Assembly (NCBI RefSeq): GCF_003600155.1
Contig: NZ_QWLD01000016.1
Coordinates: 186,001 to 250,000 of the forward strand
Length of the DNA: 64,000 bases
Origin: Nesterenkonia muleiensis
Lineage (GTDB): Bacteria > Actinomycetota > Actinomycetes > Actinomycetales > Micrococcaceae
Direction: 5' to 3'
Below the pieces are notes generated by a model that was given only the letters and a program-made list of their open reading frames with translations, did no database searches and was not told where the DNA came from. This document shows, one piece after another, positions 1-7,787 of the stretch. A program made the translations under genes and the position numbers. The first letter of the stretch is position 1. Each line of letters opens with the position of its first letter.

Positions 1-249
1 CCGCTGGCATCTTCCAGCCTTCAGGTCACCGGGGTCGACCATGAGGGCGAGAGTGTGACCGTCAACCTCACCGGTGCTGCTGCCAGCACCAGCGTCTGCC
101 AGTCCTGGCAGATGCTCAAACAGATCGAGACCACCGCGCGGGCTGCCACCGGTGCTCAGACCGCGGAGATCCTTCTGGATGGATCCCCCTTGGCCGCCCA
201 GCTGGGGCTGGAGGATTCCGGTCAGTTGAGCATCCACAGCCTCGACTGA
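1..249 (+). CDS. C-terminal part of an unknown protein, truncated by the window start
   Basis: The frame is open from the first base and stops with TGA at 247-249, leaving 82 residues. The visible tail is alanine-, threonine- and serine-rich, has one cysteine (SVCQSW) and a segment EILLDGSPLAAQLGLED that looks like a small folded domain with beta strands. I do not recognise a family. It converges on the dehydrogenase E2 gene with only 23 bases between the stop codons. Real coding is supported by the GC-rich third positions and by the frame being open at the edge, but the function is unknown. Confidence 0.55.
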   Translation, partial: PLASSSLQVTGVDHEGESVTVNLTGAAASTSVCQSWQMLKQIETTARAATGAQTAEILLDGSPLAAQLGLEDSGQLSIHSLD

Positions 250-272
250 GACGGTCCGCCGGCGAGACCACC

Positions 273-1673
273 TCAGCCGAGGAGCAGTCCGGGCTGCTCC
301 AGCACTGATGCGATATCAGAGACAAAAGCTCCCGCCAGGTCCCCGTCGATGAGCCGGTGATCGAAGGAACCGCCGATGGTCATGACTTCCCTCGGCACGA
401 TCTGCCCCTTCACCACCCAGGGCTTGGTGCGCACTGCCCCCAGCATCACAATCGAGGCCTGCCCCGGGGGCAGGATCGGTGTGCCGTAGTCCAAGCCCAG
501 CGAACCGATATTGGTGATCGAGACTGTTCCGCCCTGCATCTCAGCGGGGGTGGTTCTTCCTTCCCTGGCGTCGGTGGTCAACGCGGTGATGGCCGCGGCG
601 AGTCCCTTGGTGGTGTAGGTATGGGCTTCATGGATCACCGGGACCACCAGTCCACGGGGGGTGGCGGCTGCGATCCCGAGGTTGACGTAGTTGCACAGGG
701 TGTAGTGGGTGTCGTGCCAGGTGGCGTTGACCTGCGGATTACGGCGCGCAGCCCAGATGATCGCCTTGGCGGCGAACAGCATCGGGGAGACCGCCAGACC
801 CTGGTAGGACGGATCATCGCGCAGCACCGACCGCAGTTCCATGGTGGCGGTGACATCGACCTCTTTGAAGACCGAGACATGCGGCACGGTGGAAGCCGAG
901 GCCGCCACGTTCAGCGCAGTTGCCTTGCGCACCCCACGAACATCGACCTTTTCCTCGCGGGGGCCGTCGTAGAGCAGCCCGAGACTGGGTGGCGGGGTCT
1001 CTCCCGCAGACTCGCGGGAGACGCTCTTCTGCTGGGCCTGTCGCTCGACATCGTCCCGGGTGATCTGCCCGTTTCTGCCTGAGCCGACCAGCTCCCAGAC
1101 AGCCACGCCCAGCCGCTTGGCCAGCGCCCGCACCGGTGGGGACGCCTTCTGCACGATATCGGCGAAATCCCCACCGGCGCCCCGCCGGGGAGCCTCACCC
1201 ATCTCAAGTCCCGTGAGATCAACCAGGTCCAGTGCTGCAGGGCGGGTCCGGCGCCGGGCCTTGGGAGCATCAGCCTTGGGCCCTGATCCGACCAGGGCCT
1301 GCTGCTGGTCCTCTGTGGTTGCCTGATCCGGGGAACCTTCCTGCCGGGTTTCCCCGCCGCTGGAGTTCTCGTCAGGTGTGATGGCCGCCGGCGCTGAAGC
1401 CGGCCGAGAAGCTGGCGGTGTCTCTCCACCCCCGGGTTCGGCGCTGATGCGGATCAGCGGTTGGCCGACCTCGAGGGTCTCGCCCTCACCGGCCACCAGC
1501 TCTTCGACAGTCCCGGCGAAGGGCACCGGCAGCTCCACCAGGGACTTGGCAGTCTCTATCTCACAGATCACATCGTTGACCTCGACGGTGTCTCCCACCG
1601 CCACTCGCCACGACACGATATCGGCCTCGGTCAGGCCTTCGCCGACGTCGGGAAGATTGAAGGTCTGGGTCAT
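273..1673 (-). CDS. Dihydrolipoamide acyltransferase (E2) of a 2-oxo acid dehydrogenase complex
   Basis: This is the core acyltransferase that moves the acyl group from E1 to CoA. Residues 1-77 form a lipoyl domain with the lipoylated lysine in ETAKS (K43). A proline/alanine/serine-rich linker follows. Residues about 176-212 form the peripheral subunit-binding domain that docks E1/E3 (SPPVRALAKRLGV, GRNGQITRDDVE). The catalytic domain runs to the end, with the HRxxDG active-site motif as HRLIDG near 439-444. At 466 aa with one lipoyl domain it fits the branched-chain type. It starts 2 bases after the E1 beta stop, as the last gene of the operon. No E3 (lpd) gene lies in the window. Substrate, branched-chain 2-oxo acids versus pyruvate or acetoin, is inferred from the adjacent aminotransferase and is not certain. 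Confidence 0.93.
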   Translation of the reverse strand: MTQTFNLPDVGEGLTEADIVSWRVAVGDTVEVNDVICEIETAKSLVELPVPFAGTVEELVAGEGETLEVGQPLIRISAEPGGGETPPASRPASAPAAITPDENSSGGETRQEGSPDQATTEDQQQALVGSGPKADAPKARRRTRPAALDLVDLTGLEMGEAPRRGAGGDFADIVQKASPPVRALAKRLGVAVWELVGSGRNGQITRDDVERQAQQKSVSRESAGETPPPSLGLLYDGPREEKVDVRGVRKATALNVAASASTVPHVSVFKEVDVTATMELRSVLRDDPSYQGLAVSPMLFAAKAIIWAARRNPQVNATWHDTHYTLCNYVNLGIAAATPRGLVVPVIHEAHTYTTKGLAAAITALTTDAREGRTTPAEMQGGTVSITNIGSLGLDYGTPILPPGQASIVMLGAVRTKPWVVKGQIVPREVMTIGGSFDHRLIDGDLAGAFVSDIASVLEQPGLLLG

Positions 1674-1675
1674 AG

Positions 1676-2731
1676 TCAGCGGCCTCCTGCGGTGGCGTAG
1701 GCGAAACTGCGCTCCAGGGCTTCGAGCATCCGATCGATATTCGGCAGATAGCGGTGCTCCTGCCCGGAGGGCGGATAGGGCATGTGAAAGCCACCGACCC
1801 GCAGCACAGGGGCGGCCAGCCGGTGGTAGGCCCGCTCCGAGACCCGGGCGGCGATCTCGGCCCCGAAACCCCCGAACGTCGGTGCCTCATGGGCAACCAC
1901 TAGCCGTTGAGTCTTGGCGGCCGAACGGGCGATCGTCTCATCATCCAGGGGGCTGATCGAACGCACATCCACCACCTCCACGCTGCGCCCCTGATCGGCA
2001 GCGACCTCAGCGGCGGCCAGAGCCACCGGCACCAGCGGACCGTAAGTGGCTAGTGTAGCCTCTGTCCCCTCACGCAGCACCTGTGCGGTGAAAGCGTCCG
2101 GAGCTGGATTCTGCAGGTCCACCTCACCTTTGAGCCAGTAACGGCGTTTAGGCTCCAGCACGATCACCGGGTCTGCGCTGGCGATGGCCTGACGGGTCAT
2201 CCAATAGGCGTCATGCGGGCTCGACGGCGCCAGGATACGCAGTCCGGCGGTGTGGGCGAACAGCGCCTCCGGAGACTCCGAGTGATGCTCAATGGATCCG
2301 ATATGCCCGCCATAGGGGAGCCGGATGGTCACTGGAACAGTCACCGCACCGTCAGTACGATTATGAATCTTGGCCAGCTGGGTGGTGATCTGGTTGAACG
2401 CAGGAAACACGAACCCGTCGAACTGGATCTCAGCCACCGGCCGATACCCTCGCATGGCCAAGCCGATGCAGGTGCCGATGATCCCTGACTCCGCCAGCGG
2501 GGAGTCGATCACCCGATCGGTACCGAACCGGGCCTGCAGACCGTCGGTGACCCGGAAGACTCCGCCCAGCGCACCGATGTCCTCGCCCATGAGGAGGGTC
2601 TTCGGCTCCGCGGCGAGCTCATCGCTGAGAGCGCGGTTTATCGCTTTGGCCAGCGGCAGGGTGGTCACAGCCGGCACAGAGTCCTCCTGCGGCGTGGTGG
2701 CGGCCTTCGCATCTGAAATGCCACTACTCAT
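1676..2731 (-). CDS. 2-oxo acid dehydrogenase E1 component, beta subunit
   Basis: Together with E1 alpha this subunit forms the thiamine-diphosphate enzyme that decarboxylates the 2-oxo acid. The 351 aa product is the usual length, with the family segments LMGEDIGALGGVFRVTDGL, DSPLAESGIIGTCIGLAMRG and the EIQFDGFVFPAFNQI helix, followed by the C-terminal transketolase domain (SISPLDDETI). I chose the ATG at 2731, preceded by GAGGAGGTGGACC, over an upstream in-frame ATG. The gene starts inside the end of E1 alpha (8-base overlap), which implies translational coupling, and it is followed after 2 bases by E2. Confidence 0.93.
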   Translation of the reverse strand: MSSGISDAKAATTPQEDSVPAVTTLPLAKAINRALSDELAAEPKTLLMGEDIGALGGVFRVTDGLQARFGTDRVIDSPLAESGIIGTCIGLAMRGYRPVAEIQFDGFVFPAFNQITTQLAKIHNRTDGAVTVPVTIRLPYGGHIGSIEHHSESPEALFAHTAGLRILAPSSPHDAYWMTRQAIASADPVIVLEPKRRYWLKGEVDLQNPAPDAFTAQVLREGTEATLATYGPLVPVALAAAEVAADQGRSVEVVDVRSISPLDDETIARSAAKTQRLVVAHEAPTFGGFGAEIAARVSERAYHRLAAPVLRVGGFHMPYPPSGQEHRYLPNIDRMLEALERSFAYATAGGR

Positions 2732-3884
2732 GGTCCACCTCCTCGGCGAAGCCCGCCTCATAGTCCTTCAGCCAAGACTTTTCGACCTCAACCTGGCGGT
2801 GCGGCTCAGCGTAAACAGTGTCGAAGACCCGTTCCAGGTCCATCGGCTCCATCGCCAGGACTGCGGTGCGCAGGTCACTGGCGAGATCCGCGGCCTCCTG
2901 GTCCACCTGGTCCACGTACTCCTGATCGACCTTTGACCCCGTCAGCAGCCAACTGCGGTAGCGGGAGATCGGGTCTCTGGACTTCCATTCCTCCAGTTCC
3001 TCCCGGCTGCGGTACTTGGTGGGATCATCAGCGGTGGTGTGCGCGCCCATCCGGTAGGTCACCGCCTCCACCAGCTTTGGTCCGCCCCCGGCCCTTATCT
3101 GCTCGGTCATGTATCGGGACACGGCGTAAGTGGCCAGCACGTCATTGCCGTCGACGCGGATGCCCTCGAACCCGTAGCCGGCTGCGCGGTGGGCCAGCGG
3201 GGTGCGCGACTGCGTCTTCTGCGGCACTGAGATCGCCCAGTGGTTGTTCTGGATGAAGTACAGCACCGGCAGCTGATAGGAACTGGCGAAGACCATTGAC
3301 TCATGGGCATCTCCTTGGCTGGTGGCACCATCGCCCAGACATGCCAGGACCACCTCATCAGCTGCTCTGCCCTCGGGCAGGCTGCCGGTGGCCACATCCT
3401 GTGTGATGCCCATGGCCCATCCGGCGGCGTGGAGGGTCTGGGTGGCCAGCACCACCGAGTATCCGTTGAAATCGTATGTGTGCGGATCCCAGCCGGAGTG
3501 GCGCGTGGCACGGAAAGTGCCCATCAGCTCCTCAGGGCTGATCCCCCGGTACAGCGCCATGGCGTGCTCCCGGTATGTCGGAAACACCCGGTCAGAGGAT
3601 CTTAGTGCAGCAATCACACCGATCTGCGCAGCCTCCTGGCCCAGGGCCGGCACCCACAACGCCAACTGCCCCTGCCGCTGCAGTGAGGTGGCCTCCGCGT
3701 CGAACCGCCTCTCCACCACCATATGCCGGTACAGCTCACGCAGCACCTCATCCTCGAGGTCTTCGACATAGCTGCTGAACTGGGGATGCTCGGAGAGGGT
3801 GCCATCCTCTCGCAACAGCTGCACGGGCACTGGATCAGCCAACTGGAAGTCGTTCATGTGATCGACGTCTCTCATGGGGCTCAT
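2724..3884 (-). CDS. 2-oxo acid dehydrogenase E1 component, alpha subunit
   Basis: This is the catalytic alpha subunit of the E1 heterotetramer. The thiamine-diphosphate motif is complete: GDGATSQGD followed about 30 residues later by NN in FIQNNHWAIS. RVFPTYREHAMALYRG and the phosphorylation-loop-like YRMGAHTTADDPTKYR segment are also family features. The frame is open far upstream into the aminotransferase gene. The ATG at 3884, 4 bases after that gene's stop with GGAG about 12 bases upstream, gives 386 aa. ATGs at 3875 and 3857 are alternatives. The order aminotransferase-E1a-E1b-E2 suggests that the operon degrades branched-chain or aromatic amino acids. Confidence 0.92.
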   Translation of the reverse strand: MSPMRDVDHMNDFQLADPVPVQLLREDGTLSEHPQFSSYVEDLEDEVLRELYRHMVVERRFDAEATSLQRQGQLALWVPALGQEAAQIGVIAALRSSDRVFPTYREHAMALYRGISPEELMGTFRATRHSGWDPHTYDFNGYSVVLATQTLHAAGWAMGITQDVATGSLPEGRAADEVVLACLGDGATSQGDAHESMVFASSYQLPVLYFIQNNHWAISVPQKTQSRTPLAHRAAGYGFEGIRVDGNDVLATYAVSRYMTEQIRAGGGPKLVEAVTYRMGAHTTADDPTKYRSREELEEWKSRDPISRYRSWLLTGSKVDQEYVDQVDQEAADLASDLRTAVLAMEPMDLERVFDTVYAEPHRQVEVEKSWLKDYEAGFAEEVDHE

Positions 3885-3888
3885 TGTT

Positions 3889-4995
3889 TCAGGCGGCTCC
3901 CTGAGGGCCGCTGTAGGTTGTGCACAATGTGATGAAACGGTCATTGGCTGGTGGTTCTCCGATGCTGACCCGAACCCCTTCTCCGGCGAATGGGCGCACC
4001 GCCAGCGCCTGGACTCCGGCCGCCTCGGCAAAGTCCAGGGAGCCTTGCCCCAGCGGCAGCCAGACAAAGTTGGCCTGAGTCTCCGGGATATTCCAACCAG
4101 CCTCCGCGAGCGCAGCTGTCACTCTGCGCCGTTCCTGTACGATCTCCTCCACCCGCTGGTGAACCTCGTCGATGTGGCCCAGGGAGGCGATGGCCGCGGC
4201 CTCTGCCACCGCATTGACCGCGAAGGGCACTGCCACTTTGCGCAGGTGTGCGGTGATCGACTGCTGGGCGATCGAGTAGCCTACGCGCAGTCCGGCCAGC
4301 CCATGAGCTTTGGAGAAGGTGCGCAGCAGGGCGACATTCGGGTACTGCCGGTACAGGGCCAGCCCGTCGACCGGATCCGCGCTGCGGACGAACTCCAGAT
4401 ACGCCTCATCGATCACGACGACGACGTCGCGGGGAACCTGCTCCAGGAACCGGACGACGTCGGTGTGGGACAGGGCCGGGCCGGTGGGATTATTGGGTGT
4501 GCACAGCAGGATCACCCTGGTCCTGGCGGTCACTGCAGCGGCCATGGCCTGCAGATCGTGGCGCCCGTCGGTGGTCACCGGCACCGGAACATCCTGGGCA
4601 CCGGCGGTGCGCACCACAATCGGGTAGGCCTCGAAGGAGCGCCAGGCGTAGATGACCTCATCGCCGGTGCCATCAGCTCCGGTGCCCGCATAGGCGCTGA
4701 TGAGCTGGGTGAGGGCTCCCAGGCTTCCTGCCCCGGCGACGATGTCGTCGAAGGGAACACCGAGGTGACCGGCCAGTGCCTCGCGCAGCGCCTCGGCGCT
4801 GGGGTGGGGATAGCGGTGCAGTGCGGGGGCCTCCGCGGCTGCCTGGGCGGCTGCCGGAACCGGACCCAGGGGGTTCTCATTGGAGGAGAGCTTATAGGGG
4901 GTCAGCCCTTCTGCGGGCCTCGGCGGCTTGCCGGCGGCGTAGGCGGGAAGGCCGGCGACGGCGTCGCGGGGGAGGATCTCTGGTGTGGTGCTCAC
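3889..4995 (-). CDS. Class II aminotransferase of the HisC/aromatic aminotransferase family
   Basis: PLP-dependent transaminase, 368 aa. The fold is shown by SNENPLGPVP near residue 38, CTPNNPTG, VIDEAYLEF and the PLP lysine in RTFSKAHGLAGLRVGYS. The family includes histidinol-phosphate transaminases and the actinobacterial aromatic aminotransferase Pat. Because this copy heads an oxo-acid dehydrogenase operon and not a his operon, I favour transamination of an aromatic or branched-chain amino acid feeding the E1/E2 enzymes. That is an inference from context. It starts 45 bases from the divergent holin-like gene. Confidence 0.85.
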   Translation of the reverse strand: MSTTPEILPRDAVAGLPAYAAGKPPRPAEGLTPYKLSSNENPLGPVPAAAQAAAEAPALHRYPHPSAEALREALAGHLGVPFDDIVAGAGSLGALTQLISAYAGTGADGTGDEVIYAWRSFEAYPIVVRTAGAQDVPVPVTTDGRHDLQAMAAAVTARTRVILLCTPNNPTGPALSHTDVVRFLEQVPRDVVVVIDEAYLEFVRSADPVDGLALYRQYPNVALLRTFSKAHGLAGLRVGYSIAQQSITAHLRKVAVPFAVNAVAEAAAIASLGHIDEVHQRVEEIVQERRRVTAALAEAGWNIPETQANFVWLPLGQGSLDFAEAAGVQALAVRPFAGEGVRVSIGEPPANDRFITLCTTYSGPQGAA

Positions 4996-5039
4996 GTGGC
5001 GTTCCTCGCTGTCCGGGTGGGCGTGAGAAGATATGTCCT

Positions 5040-5429
5040 GTGAGAATCCTACTGGCGATCCTGCTCAACGCACTGGCCCTAGGTGCCGCCGCGCTGCTGG
5101 TCCCGGGCATCAGGCTCGAGGGCTGGGGCGATGGACCAGGGGCGGTCATCCTGGCCTATGTCTTTGTCGGTGCGGTCTTCGGCGTAATCAACGTGACCAT
5201 CAAGCCGATCGTGTCGGTGCTCTCACTGCCTATCACCTGCCTGACCCTGGGGCTGTTTGCGATTGTCATCAACGCCCTGATGCTGATGCTCACCGGCTGG
5301 CTGACCTCCTGGACCCCGGCCAGCTTTGTGGTGGAGAGCTTCTTCTGGGACGCCGTGCTGGGCGCGATTGTGGTCTCGATCGTCTCGGCCCTGCTCAACC
5401 ACTTCGTGCTCACCCCACGTACACAGTGA
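5040..5429 (+). CDS. Small four-helix membrane protein, phage holin family (PF04020-like)
   Basis: The 129 aa product has about four hydrophobic helices: VRILLAILLNALALGAAALL, a second around VILAYVFVGAVFGVINV, a third around LTLGLFAIVINALMLML, and a last one around AVLGAIVVSIVSALL. The motif NVTIKPIVSVLSLPITCLTLG is typical of the small chromosomal proteins annotated as phage holin family. They are not tied to prophages and their role is unknown. I chose the GTG at 5040, preceded by AGAAG with a 9-base gap, because longer in-frame starts run antisense to the aminotransferase. A terminator-like hairpin follows at 5434-5456. Confidence 0.82.
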   Translation: MRILLAILLNALALGAAALLVPGIRLEGWGDGPGAVILAYVFVGAVFGVINVTIKPIVSVLSLPITCLTLGLFAIVINALMLMLTGWLTSWTPASFVVESFFWDAVLGAIVVSIVSALLNHFVLTPRTQ

Positions 5430-5433
5430 CCTC

Positions 5434-5456
5434 CGGAGACCCCGGTGAGGTCTCCG
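5434..5456. terminator. Hairpin between convergent genes, probable bidirectional terminator
   Basis: CGGAGACC at 5434-5441 pairs perfectly with GGTCTCCG at 5449-5456 around a 7-base loop. It lies in the 49 bases between the stops of the holin-like gene and the lipase-like gene, which converge. There is no long T-run, as is common in high-GC actinobacteria. Confidence 0.6.
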
Positions 5457-5478
5457 CGCCGGCTCGACTCGTTGCCCC

Positions 5479-7050
5479 CTACTCCGGGATCTTCGGCAGC
5501 GTCTTCTTCGCCGTACCCCAGTCGACGGTGCCAGGTGTGGCGGAAGTGTCCGGGCCCGGCCACTTCCTCAGCTCCCTGACCCCGTCCTCCAAGGCGTCCT
5601 GCAGGTATTCGAGGTCCTCAAGGCTCTCCGCCTCCCAGGGCAGGATGTGCTCCGGGACCTCGGCCTGCTGCCATGTGGTGTCGAAGACGTAGGTCTCGAT
5701 CTCGCCCTCGGGGAACAGCTGGGCCCGGAATTCGTCCAGATGATGCTTGGACCGGGCACCGGGCTGCTGACTCTCATGAGCTTCGAACAGCTCGATGGCC
5801 TCCACATTGTGGTCCCAGTCGTGGGCTGAGCCGGCAAGGTTCTCCACCACAGCGTCCGGGCTGTGGTGGTGGTACTCGATGACCATCCGCTCGGCGGAGA
5901 GCTCCGGCCTGTCCCCGGTGATACGCGGCACCGGGTCACGGGCGTCCTCAAAATGGGTGACCTTCACCCCGTCCTCGGTGGGCCCTTGGGTCACAGGACT
6001 GGCAATGGTGGTGACCGTGCGCAGTGTGAACTTCTGCTGGAAGTCCTTGTTCCTGGCCATATTGGTGGCATGGAGCCCGCCCAGGCTGAATCCTGTCATG
6101 TAGACCTCCGCGTTCTCCGGGGCACCCACCTCGGCCAATGCCTGCTCCACAGCGCTGGTCATCCGCTCCGAACCGTTGGCCAGCCCGTCGACCAGGCTCA
6201 TCGGGCTGCGTCCGTGTTCGAGGTGGAACCCGTCGATGTCCAGACCGGGAAGGTGGACCGCATAGGCCGGATCCACAGTTCCTCGCTGAATCACTGAGAC
6301 GGCGATATCGCCGTGATCAGCAACGCTGTCCATCTGCTGCAGGTACCCGGCGAGGCTTCCATCGGCTCGGTGGGTGAAACGGTGGGAGGCCTGCGGGTCC
6401 ACCACCTGTTCGTTGCGACCCATCAGTGCCGGGGTGAGACCGGCGTTCTTCTCCACCGCTGCCAAGGTGCTCAGCATGACCGCAGCCTTGGGGTACTTCT
6501 TCAGCAGGACGTCGATTCCGGCCCCGCCGGCGCCCACTCCGGTGGTGACCAGCCAGTTGTAGAAGTAGGTGTCATCACCCTCAGGGTGCATCAGATGCTC
6601 CAGAGCCAGCTCGGCCTCCGCGATCTTGAGGGCCAGGTGGAAGTATCCCTGCGCGTCGGCCTCCATGCTGCGGTAGGCCTGGTGGGCCTGCTCAATACCG
6701 GTGCTCGCATGCAGAAGGGCCTGCTCGGTGGCCGAGGTGGAGGTCACCAGTGCACCCAGCCGGAGGTGAAAGCCCGGGATGCTGACATGCAGGTGGGCAA
6801 ACCCTGCTCCGGAAAAGGCCTCGTAGACGGAGACCAGCTCGCCTCTGAGCTCAGTGAATCTCTCTGCGGCGTCCTGGATGTGCACTGTGGCCTCCTGCAG
6901 CGATGCCCACTCCAGATTGATCCTGGTCGGCCCGCCGGAGCTGCGCACCGTGAACCCAGGAACGCTCATTCCCTCCTCAGCGCTGTCTTCGGGGTCGGAG
7001 GTAGGCTCCTCGGCGCGGCCCGGTGGCCGCCAGACATTGATCAGGGGCAT
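5479..7050 (-). CDS. Alpha/beta-hydrolase (lipase-like) protein with an N-terminal WXG-like helical region
   Basis: The 523 aa product has two parts. Residues about 45-145 are alanine- and glutamate-rich helices with no membrane segment, resembling the helical hairpin of type VII secretion substrates. Residues about 220-440 look like a serine hydrolase: AVHLPGLD, the nucleophile elbow GFSLGG (S322), an acid in HFEDARDPVPRI and a histidine in SAHDWDHN. No signal peptide is visible. The ATG at 7050 has a clear AAGGAGA ribosome site. It follows the 172-codon WXG-like gene by about 21 bases, so the two are probably cotranscribed and may act together. Whether the protein is exported or what it cleaves cannot be told from the sequence. 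Confidence 0.7.
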   Translation of the reverse strand: MPLINVWRPPGRAEEPTSDPEDSAEEGMSVPGFTVRSSGGPTRINLEWASLQEATVHIQDAAERFTELRGELVSVYEAFSGAGFAHLHVSIPGFHLRLGALVTSTSATEQALLHASTGIEQAHQAYRSMEADAQGYFHLALKIAEAELALEHLMHPEGDDTYFYNWLVTTGVGAGGAGIDVLLKKYPKAAVMLSTLAAVEKNAGLTPALMGRNEQVVDPQASHRFTHRADGSLAGYLQQMDSVADHGDIAVSVIQRGTVDPAYAVHLPGLDIDGFHLEHGRSPMSLVDGLANGSERMTSAVEQALAEVGAPENAEVYMTGFSLGGLHATNMARNKDFQQKFTLRTVTTIASPVTQGPTEDGVKVTHFEDARDPVPRITGDRPELSAERMVIEYHHHSPDAVVENLAGSAHDWDHNVEAIELFEAHESQQPGARSKHHLDEFRAQLFPEGEIETYVFDTTWQQAEVPEHILPWEAESLEDLEYLQDALEDGVRELRKWPGPDTSATPGTVDWGTAKKTLPKIPE

Positions 7051-7071
7051 GGTGGTTCTCCTTATGCTCTC

Positions 7072-7590
7072 TCACCACGGCAGCACAGCCTGCCGCACCC
7101 CCTGCTCGAGGATGTGGGGGATACCGCCGTGCCGGTCGATGAATTCCACGAAATGGGCTGCGTCACCGCCCAGTGCTGAGGTGGCCTGCTGCCAGACCTG
7201 TTCGAACTGCTCTGCCGCCGCACCCCAGGCCATATCCAGAAGTGGCACCGACGCCGTCACTGAGAGCATCAAGGAGATCAGATTCTGCGCCTGCTGAGCG
7301 TAGTGCCGCAGATCATCGGCGATCGAGCTTGCCTCAGCGGCCAGCGCAGACAGTTCCACGATCATCAGCTTCGCGGGCAGCCTCAGCAGCTGCAGCACCG
7401 AGCGAAAGGCGTCGCTGGCCATGGAGTCCCAATGGACTTCCTCCACCCGGTCCAGCTGACCCTGGTACTCAGGCAGCTTGGCGAGTACTCCGCGCAGCCT
7501 GAAGGCGGCGTCGTCGTAGGCCTCGGCCGCCTGTGAGAGCTGCAGCGGAACGGTAGTGACTGCCGCCGTCACGTCAGCGCCGATGAACAT
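7072..7590 (-). CDS. WXG100-like helical protein of unknown function
   Basis: The 172 aa product is almost entirely helical. It contains VHWDSMASDAFRSVL, which resembles the W-x-G/S turn between the two helices of WXG100/LXG-type proteins, flanked by heptad-like leucine and alanine repeats (LQLSQAAEAYDDAAFRLRGVL and LSALAAEASSIADDLRHYA). A second tryptophan-rich segment, AWGAAAEQFEQVWQQA, follows. The ATG at 7590 has AGGAGAGAAC upstream. It is the first gene of a two-gene unit with the lipase-like protein. It could be a secretion partner or an antitoxin-like partner of that protein; no ESX core gene is in the window. Confidence 0.6.
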   Translation of the reverse strand: MFIGADVTAAVTTVPLQLSQAAEAYDDAAFRLRGVLAKLPEYQGQLDRVEEVHWDSMASDAFRSVLQLLRLPAKLMIVELSALAAEASSIADDLRHYAQQAQNLISLMLSVTASVPLLDMAWGAAAEQFEQVWQQATSALGGDAAHFVEFIDRHGGIPHILEQGVRQAVLPW

Positions 7591-7787
7591 GTTCTCTCCT
7601 GAAGGGTTGTCGTATGTGCCCTAATTGATGGGGACCCGGATGGTGTGAGCCTATGGAGGCTCCCCCGCCCCTGGGCTGCCCCCCACCGGTTCCTGTGGAG
7701 TACTCGGCGAGTCACCAGCGGCCACCTGCCGCCTGGGGAACATTCTGCGGCTGAGCCTCTGCCGCGCGGCGTGGAAGAATGGGACCT

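Noticed and set aside
3874-5043. A 389-codon plus-strand open frame over the aminotransferase gene
   Set aside because: It is antisense to a well-conserved aminotransferase, encodes low-complexity glycine/arginine-rich sequence without family motifs, and reflects high GC.
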